A stretch of 64,000 bases of DNA from Lepas anatifera (taxonomy: Eukaryota > Arthropoda > Thecostraca > Lepadidae): contig JAOTON010002114.1 of NCBI GenBank assembly GCA_034440635.1, forward strand, positions 1-64,000. Reading direction: 5' to 3'. Every line of letters begins with the position of its first letter. Within the stretch, counting starts at the first letter, position 1. Positions 1 through 16,422 of this stretch are shown here, piece after piece. A program made the position numbers and the translations under genes. Below the pieces are notes generated by a model. It ran no database searches and was not told where the DNA came from. It saw nothing but the letters and a program-made list of their open reading frames with translations.

Positions 1-655
1 TGGAACGCTTGAACTCTTTGACCAAACATACCAACAGTATCTGCCTGTTAGGAACCATCACATGTACAGTGCAGCTATGGCACACGGCACATCTTTGCGG
101 TCAGTTCCGTCAGGAACTAATAAAAATGGAACGCTTGAACTCTGACCATTTCTACCAACAGTATCTGCCTGTTAGGAACCATCACATGTACAGTGCAGCT
201 ATGGCACACGGCACATCTTTTGCGGTCAGTTGCGTGAGGAACTAATACAACAAATGGAACGCTTGAACTCTGACCATTTCTACCAACAGTATCTGGACCT
301 TCGTTAGGAACCATCACATGTACAGTGCAGCGATGGCACACGGCACATCTTTGCGGTCAGTTCCGTCAGGAACTAATACAAGAAATGGAACGCAGATGAA
401 GCTCTTTGACCATTTTTACCAACAGTATTCTGCCTGTTAGGAACCATCACATGTACATTGCAGCTATGGCACACGGCACATCTTAGCGGTCAGTTCCATG
501 AGGAACTACTAGAACAAATGGAACTCAGCCTATTTCTACCAGCAGTATTTGACAGCTAAGAATGATCACAGCTGTGCAGTGCACATATGGCACACGGCAC
601 ATAGTTGTGGTCAGTCCCGTCATGAATTACCACAACAAATGGAACACTTTCATGG
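1..655. repeat. Tandem array of about 127-bp units
   Basis: Five to six head-to-tail copies of a unit beginning TGGAACGCTTGAACTCT recur at about 1, 127, 254, 385, 517 and 638. Each carries the blocks ACCATCACATGTACAGTGCA and GCACACGGCACATCTTTG. Units are 124-131 bp and decay towards the right. The left edge is cut by the window, so the array may be longer. Short open frames inside it recur with the unit and are not evidence of coding. Confidence 0.9.
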
Positions 656-743
656 CTTGAATTGCGAACAAAGTTCGTCGCCTGCCCTGACATTAAGCGA
701 AGGCGTTGCCCTTGCTTAAGTAGCTTCACTGATCAACACACCA

Positions 744-6210
<5,467 letters not shown>

Positions 6211-6244
6211 ACTCTGGTGCGATGAACAGGGGCTCAGCACTCCA

Positions 6245-6769
6245 CTGAAATGAACACAATAAGAACAATGCTTGTGACTATCCGTGTGGGTACTCGTGGC
6301 ACATTTTCGCTTTAATCCTAAAGGCTGTGCTTTTGACAAACGACGTCAGGAAAACACTTGAAAACGCACATCTATAACATCTGAGAAATAAGCTGCAAAG
6401 TAAACGAATATTCAGTTATATTTCTTCCTACAAAAATCATTAATCTCACTTGAAACAACCAAACTTTTCAGTGAAAAGAATGTACAAGCATTCGTAGTCG
6501 CCCACATCAAAGACGCGTTTAGCATGAAGCCTTAAAAACAACCAAGTAAGGAACTTTTGTTCGCGCAGCAGGGCTTGAGCATCATGTCACTTTCCCGACA
6601 TTTCCCGCACGTGACCACCCGAGGACAGCGTGGAAAGGGGTTAGTCCTCCCTTTTCTGCGCGAACGGAAAGTTCTGGGACAAATAAGATATCGATGAAGT
6701 AGCGTATCGACATGCTTGACCACAGGTCCGTATCAGTTTAAAATCAGTTACGAAGGGACCAAAATCCAT
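6245..6769 (-). other. Upstream region of the six-exon gene; no clear feature
   Basis: This may hold a 5' untranslated exon and promoter for the minus-strand gene. A GC-richer patch at 6532-6723 has a 63-codon minus frame with several cysteines but no convincing splice signals. I do not call it coding. Confidence 0.3.
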
Positions 6770-7083
6770 TTAAAGGGAATGTGGCAACTTGGTCGATTCA
6801 CGGAATTTAGTATCATTAAGGGATATTTTAGCCGGAAATCATGAAGACGTCCATGATATATCTGAAAAAATGTACAAGCTCAATATTTTTACTTTCAAAC
6901 TGCTCCTATAAGGTAAAAAATAAACCTCCGCCTGTAAATGACATCATGATCTGGAAACTACTACCTTATTCAATAGGCTCAAGGGCTTCAATTGGCTGAC
7001 TACTCACCATGACGTCAGCCATGTCGCCATGCTAACAACTGACAACTTTACTGTGCCGGCATCCTTAGGTACATATTAGGTAC

Positions 7084-7869
7084 AGCCGGTTCCATACTGA
7101 TTGGTAGGTATTAGGCCGCGGTCTTTTTTGCGAAATATTTCTCAAGTGATGTTTCCTGCCGACGCCATTGTTGCCTCAGCTGCTGCCTTTTGACTGGATG
7201 CATGAGCTGACGTGCAAAATACTTCATCGGGTCCAAAATCCGATAGTATTTGCGAAAAGACACAGCAAATCATCAGGATCAGCGAAAACAGTTCTTCGTC
7301 CATAATTTTCCAAATTGACGTCTCAGCCAGTTCGCAGGGGCCCACATTTAGGACCTTAGTCGAATCCTGGAATTCAGTGTAATTAGGGGTACGTCTAGCA
7401 GAAAATCGTGGAAGCGTCCATATATTTTTATTTTTAAAATGCACCTCGCAGGAAAAAGCTGCCTATGGATGATGCATTGATCTGGCAACCACTAACATAT
7501 TCAATACGCTTCAAGGGCTTCAATTGGCTGATACTCACCGTGACGTCAGCATATGTCGTCACACCAACAGCCATGACAAATGTGGCCTGCTGCTAAGGAT
7601 ACATGTAGCGTACATTTCAGGTAGTTTTTAGCTTTTCTCTACGGAAATTTTGAGTTTCAAGACAAATAATACATAGAATATCGGGTTTTCCAGCACGACA
7701 TACAAATTAAATATCTAAAAAATCACGTTGTAAAGGTGCCACATTCCCTCCAAAGAGTTCGTCAAAATGCATTACTAGAGACACAGCCTTGTATGAGAAG
7801 TGTAATCGATTTTTATATATTTCTTTTAACAACTGACACTAATACTTACCAATCAGTGTGGAGCCGGCT
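7084..7869. mobile_element. TIR element nested in TTAA-MITE copy 1
   Basis: The 31-bp inverted ends begin AGCCGGTTCCATACTGATTG and AGCCGGCTCCACACTGATTG, with three mismatches overall, and are flanked by GTAC at 7080-7083 and 7870-7873. The interior contains a second TTAA-MITE copy and no transposase frame, so it is non-autonomous. Confidence 0.82.
7337..7749 (+). mobile_element. TTAA-MITE copy 2, inside the nested TIR element
   Basis: It matches the family from TTAGTCGAATCCTGGAATTC through GTGACGTCAGCATATGTCGT to GGTGCCACATTCCCT. The left end is eroded, so its edge is approximate. It lies within an element that itself split another copy of the same family. Confidence 0.75.
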
Positions 7870-8010
7870 GTACAGTTCAGGTAGATATTTTTTCTACGAA
7901 AATTTTGAGGTTCAAGACAAATGGTACATTGAGTACTAGGTTTTCCGGCCTGTTTACAACTTGGCTATCTCAGTTGAAATCACGTCATAAAGGTGCCACA
8001 TTCCCTTTAA

Positions 8011-8486
8011 ATCTACTAACATGTTGAGACAACACAAAGTCTGCTTTCACGCAAGTAATGCGGGCCTCTTCCTTCGTGGGAAATATAAAAATGCCTTCCC
8101 AGACGTTTGACGTTGTCAAAACGAAGGAAGCAGCAGTTGCATACCAAGTCACGATGAGACGCCAGCCTGTGGGAGAAAACCATATTTTGGGACAACAACT
8201 GAAGTCAGGAACTCAAGCTAGGCATTCTCTTGAGCTTTGTATGCTTTGCCTTCAACTGTGTAGGCACCTGGAGACTGTTGACCTTAACCCTCGCGCGGTG
8301 GGGGGGGTCTGGTTTGAACACCGACTCATTAGGGTTTTCCGGCGGCACAAAGAAAAAGAGGCGTGAAGCGCTGCCGTACTTGGCTCACCTTATCCTTGAT
8401 CAATTCCGCCACTTTCCCCAAATTTTAGGGTTAAGTTTCTCAGGCCAGGTCACTAGTGCAGGTCGTGACCTCACCTCCAAAAATGT
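8011..8486. other. No recognisable feature
   Basis: Unique-looking sequence between two MITE copies. Overlapping 86-102 codon frames have no splice context or motif. Confidence 0.4.
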
Positions 8487-8490
8487 TTAA

Positions 8491-8938
8491 AGGGAATGTG
8501 GCACCTTGGTCGAATCCTGGAATTTAGTGTTATTAGGCGAACTTTTAGTAAAAAATAATGAAACCACTCACAATTTCTCTGAAAAATGTACAATAAGCTC
8601 AACATTTGGTTTTTAAAAATACTCCTCTAGAAAAAGAAATAAATATTAGCCTAAGGATGATGTCACGATCTGGCAACCACTACCATACTTGAAACGCTTC
8701 AAGGGCTTCGATTGGCTGATGCTCATCGTGACGTCAGCATATGTCGTCACACCAGTAGCTCACAACAATGGCCGCCGGCGACGGGGGCTGAGGGGGACTG
8801 GTGTCACGTAGGTTTTAGCTTTTTCTATGGAAATATCGAGTTCCAAGACAAATGAAATATGGAGTACCGGGTTTTCCGACCAGCTTTACAACTTGGCTAT
8901 CTCAGTTAAAATCACGTTGTGAAGGTGCCACATTCCCT
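8491..8938 (+). mobile_element. TTAA-MITE copy 3, intact
   Basis: A complete 448-bp copy with inverted ends AGGGAATGTGGCACCTTGG / AAGGTGCCACATTCCCT and TTAA on both sides. It contains GTGACGTCAGCATATGTCGT. It is a good reference for the family. Confidence 0.95.
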
Positions 8939-8942
8939 TTAA

Positions 8943-9950
8943 GGTGGCATAAGTAAGAAATGGGGAAATCTATCGGCCTGAAACTTATACCGCATAATGG
9001 GCCCACCGAGTGCTACAAAATATATTCCGGGATTTTTTCATATAGATGACCTCTACATTGGAAATACATGGGAAAAACAGAAACTGGGCTGTATTTGGGT
9101 AGACACAGCGGAGAATATCTTCATATTCTTCAAATCATAGTAACCACTTCCTTTACCTTCTTCCCGTCACTTTCCCTTTGTGACTTTACTCGGCCTGTGC
9201 TCATGTTTGATCTAAGGAGTTTCGTGCGGCGCCTGCCGCTGGACTTAAACGCTGATGTTTTAATCTTCTGTCGTGCATTTTAACCATACTTATGTGTGTG
9301 TGTGCGCGCAAAAAAAAAACATGTCATGGCTACAAACTGGGCCCCTTTCCAGGGCCATGTTGAATTTTTTATCTCTGACCTCTGAGAGGTCATCTGGGGC
9401 TACTTTGAAACTTTCACAATAGGATGAGATCATAAGGGCCTACAAATATGCTATCTCGGAATTTCTGTATTGTTGACCTAAGGTGGTGTCAATTTTTGGT
9501 CACCCCATTATAAGTCCATGGTGAAAAATAGAATGGGCTCGTTTTCAGTAAGTGCAGGCTAGATAAAGCTGACAATCCTCTAAACGTCTATTCTTACCAC
9601 GATCTTGACCATAAAGTTGAGTTTTTGAGCATCTGACCTCTCAAAGTTCATGTCAGGTCACAGGAGCATAGAGTGATTGTTTTGCCAACAACTTCTCACT
9701 GAATTGAGATCAAGCTCCCATTTTGCTTGCATTGTGCCTACATTGTCGCGGGGAGTCGATTGATATGCAAGATGACCACACCAGGTCACTCTGTGACCCT
9801 GACCTAGCTCGAGGTCAGGTCATTTTCATTATTTGACCTAGTTACTCGACTCGCCGCGATGATAAGAATCCAATGATGCATACATATCTACTCTAGCCCC
9901 CCAGAGTACAGATCCGAGAGAGAAACATACACTGCTCTGTTGTAAGCCTA
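8943..9950. repeat. TGACCT/AGGTCA-rich dispersed repeat
   Basis: Many TGACCT and AGGTCA hexamers occur in both orientations (for example CTCTGACCTCTGAGAGGTCA near 9375). The same style recurs at 35.5-36.4, 42.1-42.8 and 52.4 kb. I see no coding content. It is probably an old transposon family. Confidence 0.55.
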
Positions 9951-10420
9951 TGCAATGGTGGCAGATAAAGGGGGGCAAGGGGGCAGTTGCCCCCCAAAAT
10001 TATCAGAGAGGGCCCCTGAAAAAATGCGCAATTTTAGCTTGGTTCTTTTCTGAAAGTTTATGAACGACCTGACTGAGCCCTCAACAGTTGCTCGGTTTGG
10101 AGAGTGTCCGAGCTTTATCTCAGGGGCCCTGAGCTCGGGCTTGGGGGCCCCTCTAGCTTGGGCTCGGGGACCCTCTAGATTGGCCTTTAGGGGCCCCCAA
10201 GCTTAGCCTAAACGGGCCCCCGAGCCTGGTCTCAGCGGACCCAGAACTTGGTCCTAAAGGACCCCCGAGCCTGGTATCAGGGCCCCCACTCTGTTTCAGG
10301 GCCCCCGAGCTGTTCCTCGCCCCCCCCAGCTTCGTCTCAAGGACCCCCAAGCTTGGTCTAAGGGGCCCCCAAGGCTGGTCTCAGGGCACCCAAGCTTAGG
10401 CTTAAGGGAATTTAAAGAAT
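9951..10420. repeat. Degenerate GGGCCCC/GAGCTTGG repeat, probable hAT-type remnant
   Basis: It starts with a GGGGGGCAAGGGGGCAGTTG block like those in the hAT-type MITEs. About 300 bp follow of imperfect 25-35 bp units built on GGGCCCCCGAGCTTGGTCTC. A similar stretch occurs at 41.5-42.1 kb inside the large hAT-type element. Confidence 0.55.
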
Positions 10421-11339
10421 TTATACTATGAAGCAGGGTTACTAACTTTAGAGTCCCCAAGTTTCTCTCGAATGTTACTAGTTCTACTATTCTTTTTGGG
10501 AGAGACTTGGGGAAATACTCAGTAAACAACTTTTGTTATCATTTGTAAAGCAAAGAATAAATGGAACGAGGAGTGGTGCGACCGTCAAAAAAATTTACTG
10601 AAAAGCGGGTAATTCACAAAAGGTACCAAAAAACATTAGAACTATGACCTAGTGCCAGTTTTAGTGTAATACACTTGGAATATGTTAGATATTATGCTAG
10701 CCTAGTACATTCCTGCAAGGTAAACCAAAACAGCAAAGTTAAGTGAAACAACGAAAAAGTGGATAGAATATTGCTTCCAAAGTGTGAAGTAAAGCATGTG
10801 CAGAGGTTAAAGGATGCATCTTAAAAGCTGCAAATCTTAATACCTATTTCTAATATCATGCATTTTCTACAATTTTCAGCAGGTTCAGTGTTTGTAACTC
10901 AGACTCACATGAGTCAGTGTGTGACTCATGAAAATGAGTAATAACAAATTTTAACCTTAGATCAATTTCCTTTTCTATGTACCTATCCATACCTATAAAA
11001 AACATGTGAACCTAGCCATCAATGCACCTCAAAACCAAAAAAATATGCCTGATGACATCCTTGTAGTGAATAATATTAATATTCAAGCAACAATGTGCAG
11101 CAGGGAAATCAAATTTGCATTTTCTAATATTTCAAGTGAAAATGTGGAAAGGAAAACCTTGGTATGTTAAGAAATTGAGCACAGGTTTTTGAGTGTCATT
11201 GTCTGCACCATTATCCTCTGGGGTGTTGTGTGTGACATCACATACTTTACGTGTACTTTGCCAGCATTAAAAACGACTATGCTTAACTCAAATAAATACC
11301 AATAAAAGTTATTGTGAAGTGTCTGTCCTCCTTATTCTT
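10421..11339. other. AT-rich intergenic sequence, nothing recognised
   Basis: No splice-bounded frames, tandem repeats or inverted ends were seen. Confidence 0.4.
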
Positions 11340-11356
11340 GTTTGATTTTCTTATAA

Positions 11357-11542
11357 TAATAATAATTTTTGGGGCTTATCGACGCACCAACTGCCAGGGT
11401 CATATGGCGTCGCCAACTCTTTCCCTGTTGGAAGGGTTTCTCGGGAGCCAGCTTGCTCCTTGTTCAGGAAAGCCGCCGGGCCTTGAACTCGGGTCGGCTG
11501 CGTGGAAGCCAGCTACGCTGACCACTCCACTACCGTGCCCCC
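11357..11542 (-). mobile_element. SINE A, tRNA-derived, with 17-bp target duplication
   Basis: Read on the minus strand it begins GGGGGCACGGTAGTGGAGTG, has a B-box-like GAGTTCAAGGCC and ends CAGTTGGTGCGTCGATAAGC, then CCCAAAAATTATTATTATT. Flanks at 11340-11356 and 11543-11559 are an identical 17-mer (GTTTGATTTTCTTATAA). This is the hallmark of LINE-driven retroposition and suggests a fairly recent insertion. Confidence 0.92.
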
Positions 11543-11559
11543 GTTTGATTTTCTTATAA

Positions 11560-12129
11560 CTTTGCATATGTTGTATCTGACTATGAAAATTGTGTGCTTG
11601 TGAATAAATATGATGGCTTGAAACAATGTTAAAGAGGTTGTCAGCGAGACAAAAGCTAGTTCCTAATGCAATATATTTCATTAAATGTTTCCTGAAATCT
11701 GTTTATCTGTACTAGTCTGAAACATTGACCCCACATAGAACACAAAAAACTGAAGGCAAACAGTGTATCACTCATAAAATTAGCAATATTAACTTTTGGC
11801 GTTAGGACAGTTAACCTTGTATATGGACCATGACATCACTATGGTGAAGGAAAACTATTGGGGGAAAAGGGCATATTGTCGGACTAGGTATGCATGTTCC
11901 AGTGTGCAAAGTATGGCACTGTCTACGAGATCTCGTCAGTGTGAGTGCTCTTCGAGATAGGAGCGAGTGGTGCGAATTTTACCACCCTGGTGTGAATTTG
12001 CGCGTCTGGTGTGGGGAAGGTGAAACTGAAAATCAACAATCAAGCGGGAGAAGGGAAAAACTGACTTCAACAACCATGGGTGTTTTTCTCCCTGGTACCA
12101 TAAAACCGAGCAACTTTGTACCACTTTTG
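11560..12129. other. Intergenic, nothing recognised
   Basis: A 114-codon plus frame at 11890 has no motif or splice support and is treated as chance. Confidence 0.35.
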
Positions 12130-13890
12130 CAGTTTTCCATTAATAACTTTATTTATTTATTAGTGCTATATGAGCAACAGGGTCATACCCCAATAAGAGC
12201 TCAAGTCAGGAATCATAAAACATGGTCACGGTAAACAGGTCACATACAACTACAGGTAAAAATGAGGAGCCAACAAACTACAAACAACGATCACATTGCG
12301 AGCTGACTAAAATATGCACTTAAAACAGTAAACATAAGAATATCAAACAGTTAAAAAAGTTCACTTTGTTCAACTCGCAGGCAACGACTTGATATATAAA
12401 CGAACCTGTGCTCTAAACTGACCAAATGAAAATCTAAAAGGGTCGGAAAGTGGGCATGCCGTCAGATACGAGTTAAAATTAGTGGTCGAGCGACAAAACA
12501 ATCCACGCCTCACAGTTTCTACCCTTCCAAATGGAACATGCAGCATACTACCGAACATTGCCCTTGTGTTCCTTCCTGGGACATGAAAAGGGAAATTACC
12601 GAGCAGAAAGGCGGAGTCTATTTTTCCGGAGATAATTTTGTGTGCGAAAAGGATATCATATTGTAGTCGTCGATTAGCCAGAGTGTTTATTTTGAACGTA
12701 GCCAAAAGATCATGGTACACAAATGATGGTGAGCTTTTCGTTGAGCTTGACGCGAGCCAAATCAAGAATTTATGCTGAATTTTGTCCAGTCTATCAAGAT
12801 GAGTCTTGGCAGCCCCACCCCAAATTACGCAGCCAAACTCCATAATAGATCGAATGTTGCCAAAATAAGCCGCCATGATTGGTTCGGGTTTCAACTTCCG
12901 TCTCGCTCTCCCCTCTGAAAGGCCAACCTGAAGAGACCGAATCATCAGACCTAGCGCCCTGTTCGCCTTACTAACAATGTGATTCAGGTGTTCTACAAAC
13001 GTCAATTTAGAATCCAACCACACTCCAAGGTCCCGGATTGCACAGACTTTCTCTAGAGTAGAGTTTTGGATTTTGTATGTGGTTGGAATAGGCTTTCGTT
13101 TCAATGACACAGTGAACGATTTACATTTGGCTGGATTGAGTTGAAGCTTCCAAAGTGCAGACCATGCAGCTAAAGATGTTAGATCGTCCTGAAGGAGCTC
13201 AATGTCGTGTTGCGAAGTAATTTTGTTGTATAATTTTACATCGTCGGCAAATAAGAGACAATTAGTCTTAATTTTGTCTGGAAGATCGTTTATGTACAGG
13301 GCGAAGAGGAGAGGCGAGATAATTCCACCTTCCGGAGTTCCAGAGCGTACATGGACCCAATCAGAACATTTTCCGTTCACAATAACGCGTTGCTTACGAT
13401 TTCCTAAATATGATGTAAGCCATTCCAGGGCCGCACCTGAGATTTGGTAAGAGTTTTTCAATTTGTGAATAAGAAGTTTGTGATTGACGCTCTGGAACGC
13501 CGCTGAATAGTCCGTATAGATAACGTCAGTTTGATGGCCTAATGATATAGACTCCCACGCCGTTTTTAAAAGGCAAGCTAAATTTGAGTCACATGATCGG
13601 CGTGGGACAAAACCATGTTGTTTTGGAGTCAGGACTGGCTGCACGTGAGAAAGAAGTACGTCACATACGCACCGTTCGAGAAGTTTGCCAAACAGCGAGG
13701 TGAGTGAGACGGAACGATAATTTGAAGGTAATTTTCTTTGGTGTTTACAAATGGATGACCTCGGATCTTTGCAGGCAAGAAGTTTAGTCCTTCTGTTATC
13801 ACTTCCACGAGAATTTAGAAATGTTGGCCTCAGCGGCAATTTTCGTTTTTTTGTGAAAGAAGTGGTCAAAGTTGTACCAATGTTTTTCAA
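12130..13890 (-). mobile_element. 5'-truncated LINE (Jockey/CR1-like)
   Basis: This spans the RT frame plus about 230 bp of 3' sequence ending in a short TAAA-type tail (ATTTATTTATTA on the plus strand near 12150). No endonuclease domain precedes the RT. The left edge near 13750-13890 is uncertain because the N-terminal codons no longer resemble RT. Confidence 0.8.
12370..13890 (-). CDS. Non-LTR retrotransposon reverse transcriptase, partial
   Basis: A 506-codon open frame. RT homology starts near residue 53 (LPSNYRSVSLTSLFGKLLER). Motif A is TDYSAAFQSVNH with catalytic D127, the motif B region is SGTPEGGIISPLLFALYIND (183-202), and the catalytic box is FADD (214-217). The thumb and a C-terminal region follow. 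The enzyme would copy its own RNA at a nicked target site. The upstream endonuclease and the first RT block are missing, so the copy is dead on arrival, yet the remaining frame is intact. Motif B reads GTPEGG where GVPQGS is usual. The first 50 residues probably come from flanking or frameshifted sequence. Class assignment (Jockey or CR1 group) is from memory. Confidence 0.9.
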   Translation of the reverse strand: MKNIGTTLTTSFTKKRKLPLRPTFLNSRGSDNRRTKLLACKDPRSSICKHQRKLPSNYRSVSLTSLFGKLLERCVCDVLLSHVQPVLTPKQHGFVPRRSCDSNLACLLKTAWESISLGHQTDVIYTDYSAAFQSVNHKLLIHKLKNSYQISGAALEWLTSYLGNRKQRVIVNGKCSDWVHVRSGTPEGGIISPLLFALYINDLPDKIKTNCLLFADDVKLYNKITSQHDIELLQDDLTSLAAWSALWKLQLNPAKCKSFTVSLKRKPIPTTYKIQNSTLEKVCAIRDLGVWLDSKLTFVEHLNHIVSKANRALGLMIRSLQVGLSEGRARRKLKPEPIMAAYFGNIRSIMEFGCVIWGGAAKTHLDRLDKIQHKFLIWLASSSTKSSPSFVYHDLLATFKINTLANRRLQYDILFAHKIISGKIDSAFLLGNFPFHVPGRNTRAMFGSMLHVPFGRVETVRRGLFCRSTTNFNSYLTACPLSDPFRFSFGQFRAQVRLYIKSLPAS

Positions 13891-15509
13891 CTTTGTGCCA
13901 CCCCCTTGGATTCTGATTTATTCATTCTACAGACAAAACTTGATACTGATAGAAACATCTTCAGTTCACAGAAAGTGTTTTAAAAATGTTTCAGTATTTT
14001 AGAGCATGTATTTGACTAAATTTCCCTTTCCAGGAATTGAAAAACAAAAATGTCCCTTCCAAGGTATCAACTCGGGAATATTAATTCTCACACAACTTTT
14101 CATCACTGATCTACTATGCCACTTCCACTTCTTTGTCATCGCCAAACCTTTTCATCTCAACCTCCAGCCTTTGCCCTGGCATTGCCGCCTCCCCCCCCCA
14201 CCACTTTATGTCTGGACTTTGAGCCTCCTGCTACCTCAGTATGACAGTGTTGCAAATCCCAGTGTGCTGGATGGATAGCGACACCGGTGCAAGCTGAATG
14301 TTCTACTGGCTTTTGTTATTTTAATCAATTTTCTGCTCGCTTTTTCGGTAGATCTTTTTCAAGTTCAATTAAATGATTCTGGTGTATATGAACTCACCAA
14401 AATACACAAGGTTGTATGGGAATTTTGATGAAAAAGTTCTTCCTAAACGTCAAATAAGGGTTTTGATAAACTTTCACTTCATCAAACTTATCAACTATCC
14501 ACTCACCGACTTTAATTCCCAATATGTATTTTATACTCAACAGCCTAGTGCAAATCAGTTTTGGAAAAGTGCAGCATTAAATCAAAACCTTGGAGTCTGA
14601 GGGATAGGAGTTATGGATATAAAAAAGGAAACAACATTGTTAGGACTGGACCAGGCATCTGTGTTTTATTAGATGATGAAATAATGAATTTGAAGCCACA
14701 CAAAAAGTTTATAAAAAGTTTGGAGAGCTAGCCAGAACCCTGCCATCTCGGCATGAAAGTAGAACATGGGAGTCCATAGAATAGGAGTCATGGGTCTGGA
14801 TAAGGAAACATCATTGTTATCATTGAACTAGGCACCGCTGTATTATTAAATGATAAACTAATGACATAGAAGCGATTCAAGAAGGCTGTAAAATGTTATA
14901 GAGCCAGCCAGGATATGTGTATGCCATTTCTTCCATAATTTTTGTTTGTTAGTTGAGTGGACCAAAGTTGTAATTTTTTAGTATGAATATGGTTGCAACA
15001 TTGACCACCCCCACTGCAACAAAATGTTGTGCATGGAACAGGATTAATTTTTGATATGTTTTACTTCAATTTGTGTCCTCCATGCACACATGGTTCATTT
15101 GGTTATACCTCTTACCTGAAATGCCCCATACATTATCCTAGCAAGTTTAGATTTTGTCATAAAATTAAACTATTTATCTATAAAGCGCCTGCTACTTCCT
15201 GTAGTCCCTAAAACTATGGCTGTCCTTATCAGTATGCAGTGCACATAGTGGACCATCTCTCCCACCATAAATTTTGGCAGAGCACCCCATCAAAACATTT
15301 CCATAAAACAATTTAACATTTTTTGGTGGCAGACCAAAGTTGCTCCATTATACAGTATATTGTGTTTTGGGGGCGAATTTTTGGTGACTGGTGGCGCGAA
15401 TTGGTGTGAGAATTCTAGGTGGCTGGTGCGACTTGTCTGGTCTGCTGCCATACTTCGCAGACTGGTGCATGTTAGAAGCTGAACAAAAACCATATTGAAG
15501 TTGCATCCT
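13891..15509. other. Intergenic; one imperfect 176-bp tandem duplication
   Basis: Two diverged copies of a unit with ATAGGAGTCATGG, GGAAACATCATTG and AGAGCCAGCCAG lie at about 14600-14770 and 14777-14930. Elsewhere nothing is recognised. Confidence 0.5.
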
Positions 15510-15658
15510 CATAGGAGTAGGAACCAGGGTGGGCCAGGGGGCCATGGCCTCCCAATATTCATGATTCTTAACCATTAAACCTATGGCGTTGACTGCAAAT
15601 AAATGACTTCAAAATGCCCGCTGGCCCCCACAATATTCTGGGCATTCCTACGCCTATG
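15510..15658. mobile_element. hAT-type MITE, 149 bp
   Basis: Inverted ends CATAGGAGTAGGAA and TTCCTACGCCTATG are flanked by TGCATCCT and AGCATCCT (7 of 8 identical). An 8-bp duplication and C-A starts fit the hAT superfamily. The interior has GGGCCAGGGGGCCATGGCC. Confidence 0.75.
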
Positions 15659-15666
15659 AGCATCCT

Positions 15667-16040
15667 GATATAAAAAAGCTACCATATTTTCTGAGGTACT
15701 GCAACATGCTTCATTAAATGTCTCTTAGCACTGGTTTTAATGTATAAAAGCCTGAGATGAACTGACTGTGTACATAAACTTACATTTGCCTTTTTGTTTG
15801 GGAAACCCTTAGGCCTGAGATGAGGCATATATTGATCATACTGGGACAAGCTCACATACTAAGTAGTTGAAATATGCATAATAAAGGGTAAGATACATAT
15901 ATCCTTCCCAATACTTATCTAAGCACAGATGTTGAAGATATAATAATATCAGGATATACATATTTACAATTACCTACTTAAGCCCGCCAGCATGCCAATT
16001 TTGGCTGTTTAGTGTCTCATGCTATTTAACTTCAAATTTC
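15667..16040. other. Intergenic, nothing recognised
   Basis: AT-rich. A donor-like GGGTAAGAT at about 15888 is isolated. Confidence 0.3.
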
Positions 16041-16265
16041 AGGCACATGCCCGCCAAAAATGGCATGGCACTGGCCATAAGCATCGACCAAAACTACAAT
16101 AACATGGACCTTAACATCATGGAGGAATTTAGACTTGAACAGCGAGGAAAGCTAAGTATACCCATCTTTGAATATACCTCACTTGCAGAACTCAACTATC
16201 CCCAGATGAGTTGTCCATTGGCCAATAAGAGAAAAAGTAGTTTTGGGCGATTTCAAACGAGCTAA
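16041..16265 (+). CDS. Candidate exon, unknown product
   Basis: An acceptor-like tract (aacttcaaatttcag) precedes an open segment encoding PAKNGMALAISIDQNYNN, then MDLNIMEEFRLEQRGKL and onward to a TAA at 16263-16265. A weak donor (AAGTATAC) at about 16155 could end it earlier. A second protein-like frame just downstream (16302-16420) reads LRPGVVEEMERKMAGAKRW, then ends in TAA, but the phases of the two do not join simply. I do not recognise the protein. It may be chance or a decayed gene. Confidence 0.22.
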   Translation, partial: RHMPAKNGMALAISIDQNYNNMDLNIMEEFRLEQRGKLSIPIFEYTSLAELNYPQMSCPLANKRKSSFGRFQTS

Positions 16266-16422
16266 ATATATGTAAAACCTGTTCCAATACCTTGCAAGCT
16301 TGAGGCCAGGAGTCGTCGAAGAAATGGAAAGAAAGATGGCGGGAGCAAAAAGATGGAGCGATAGATACCATTGCCAAATGACAGAAGTCCAACAATGTTT
16401 CAATGACCCCATAGTTTAACGT

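Larger units (their letters stand above)
6774..8006 (+). mobile_element. TTAA-MITE copy 1, split by a nested insertion
   Basis: Inverted ends are AGGGAATGTGGCA at left and TGCCACATTCCCT at right, with TTAA on both sides (6770-6773 and 8007-8010). Removing the 786-bp insert and its 4-bp duplication leaves 443 bp, the normal family size. The family interior has a conserved TTCAAGGGCTTCRATTGGCT block and usually a TGACGTCA palindrome. A TTAA target fits piggyBac-like transposition, though the end sequence is not the textbook one. Confidence 0.9.
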
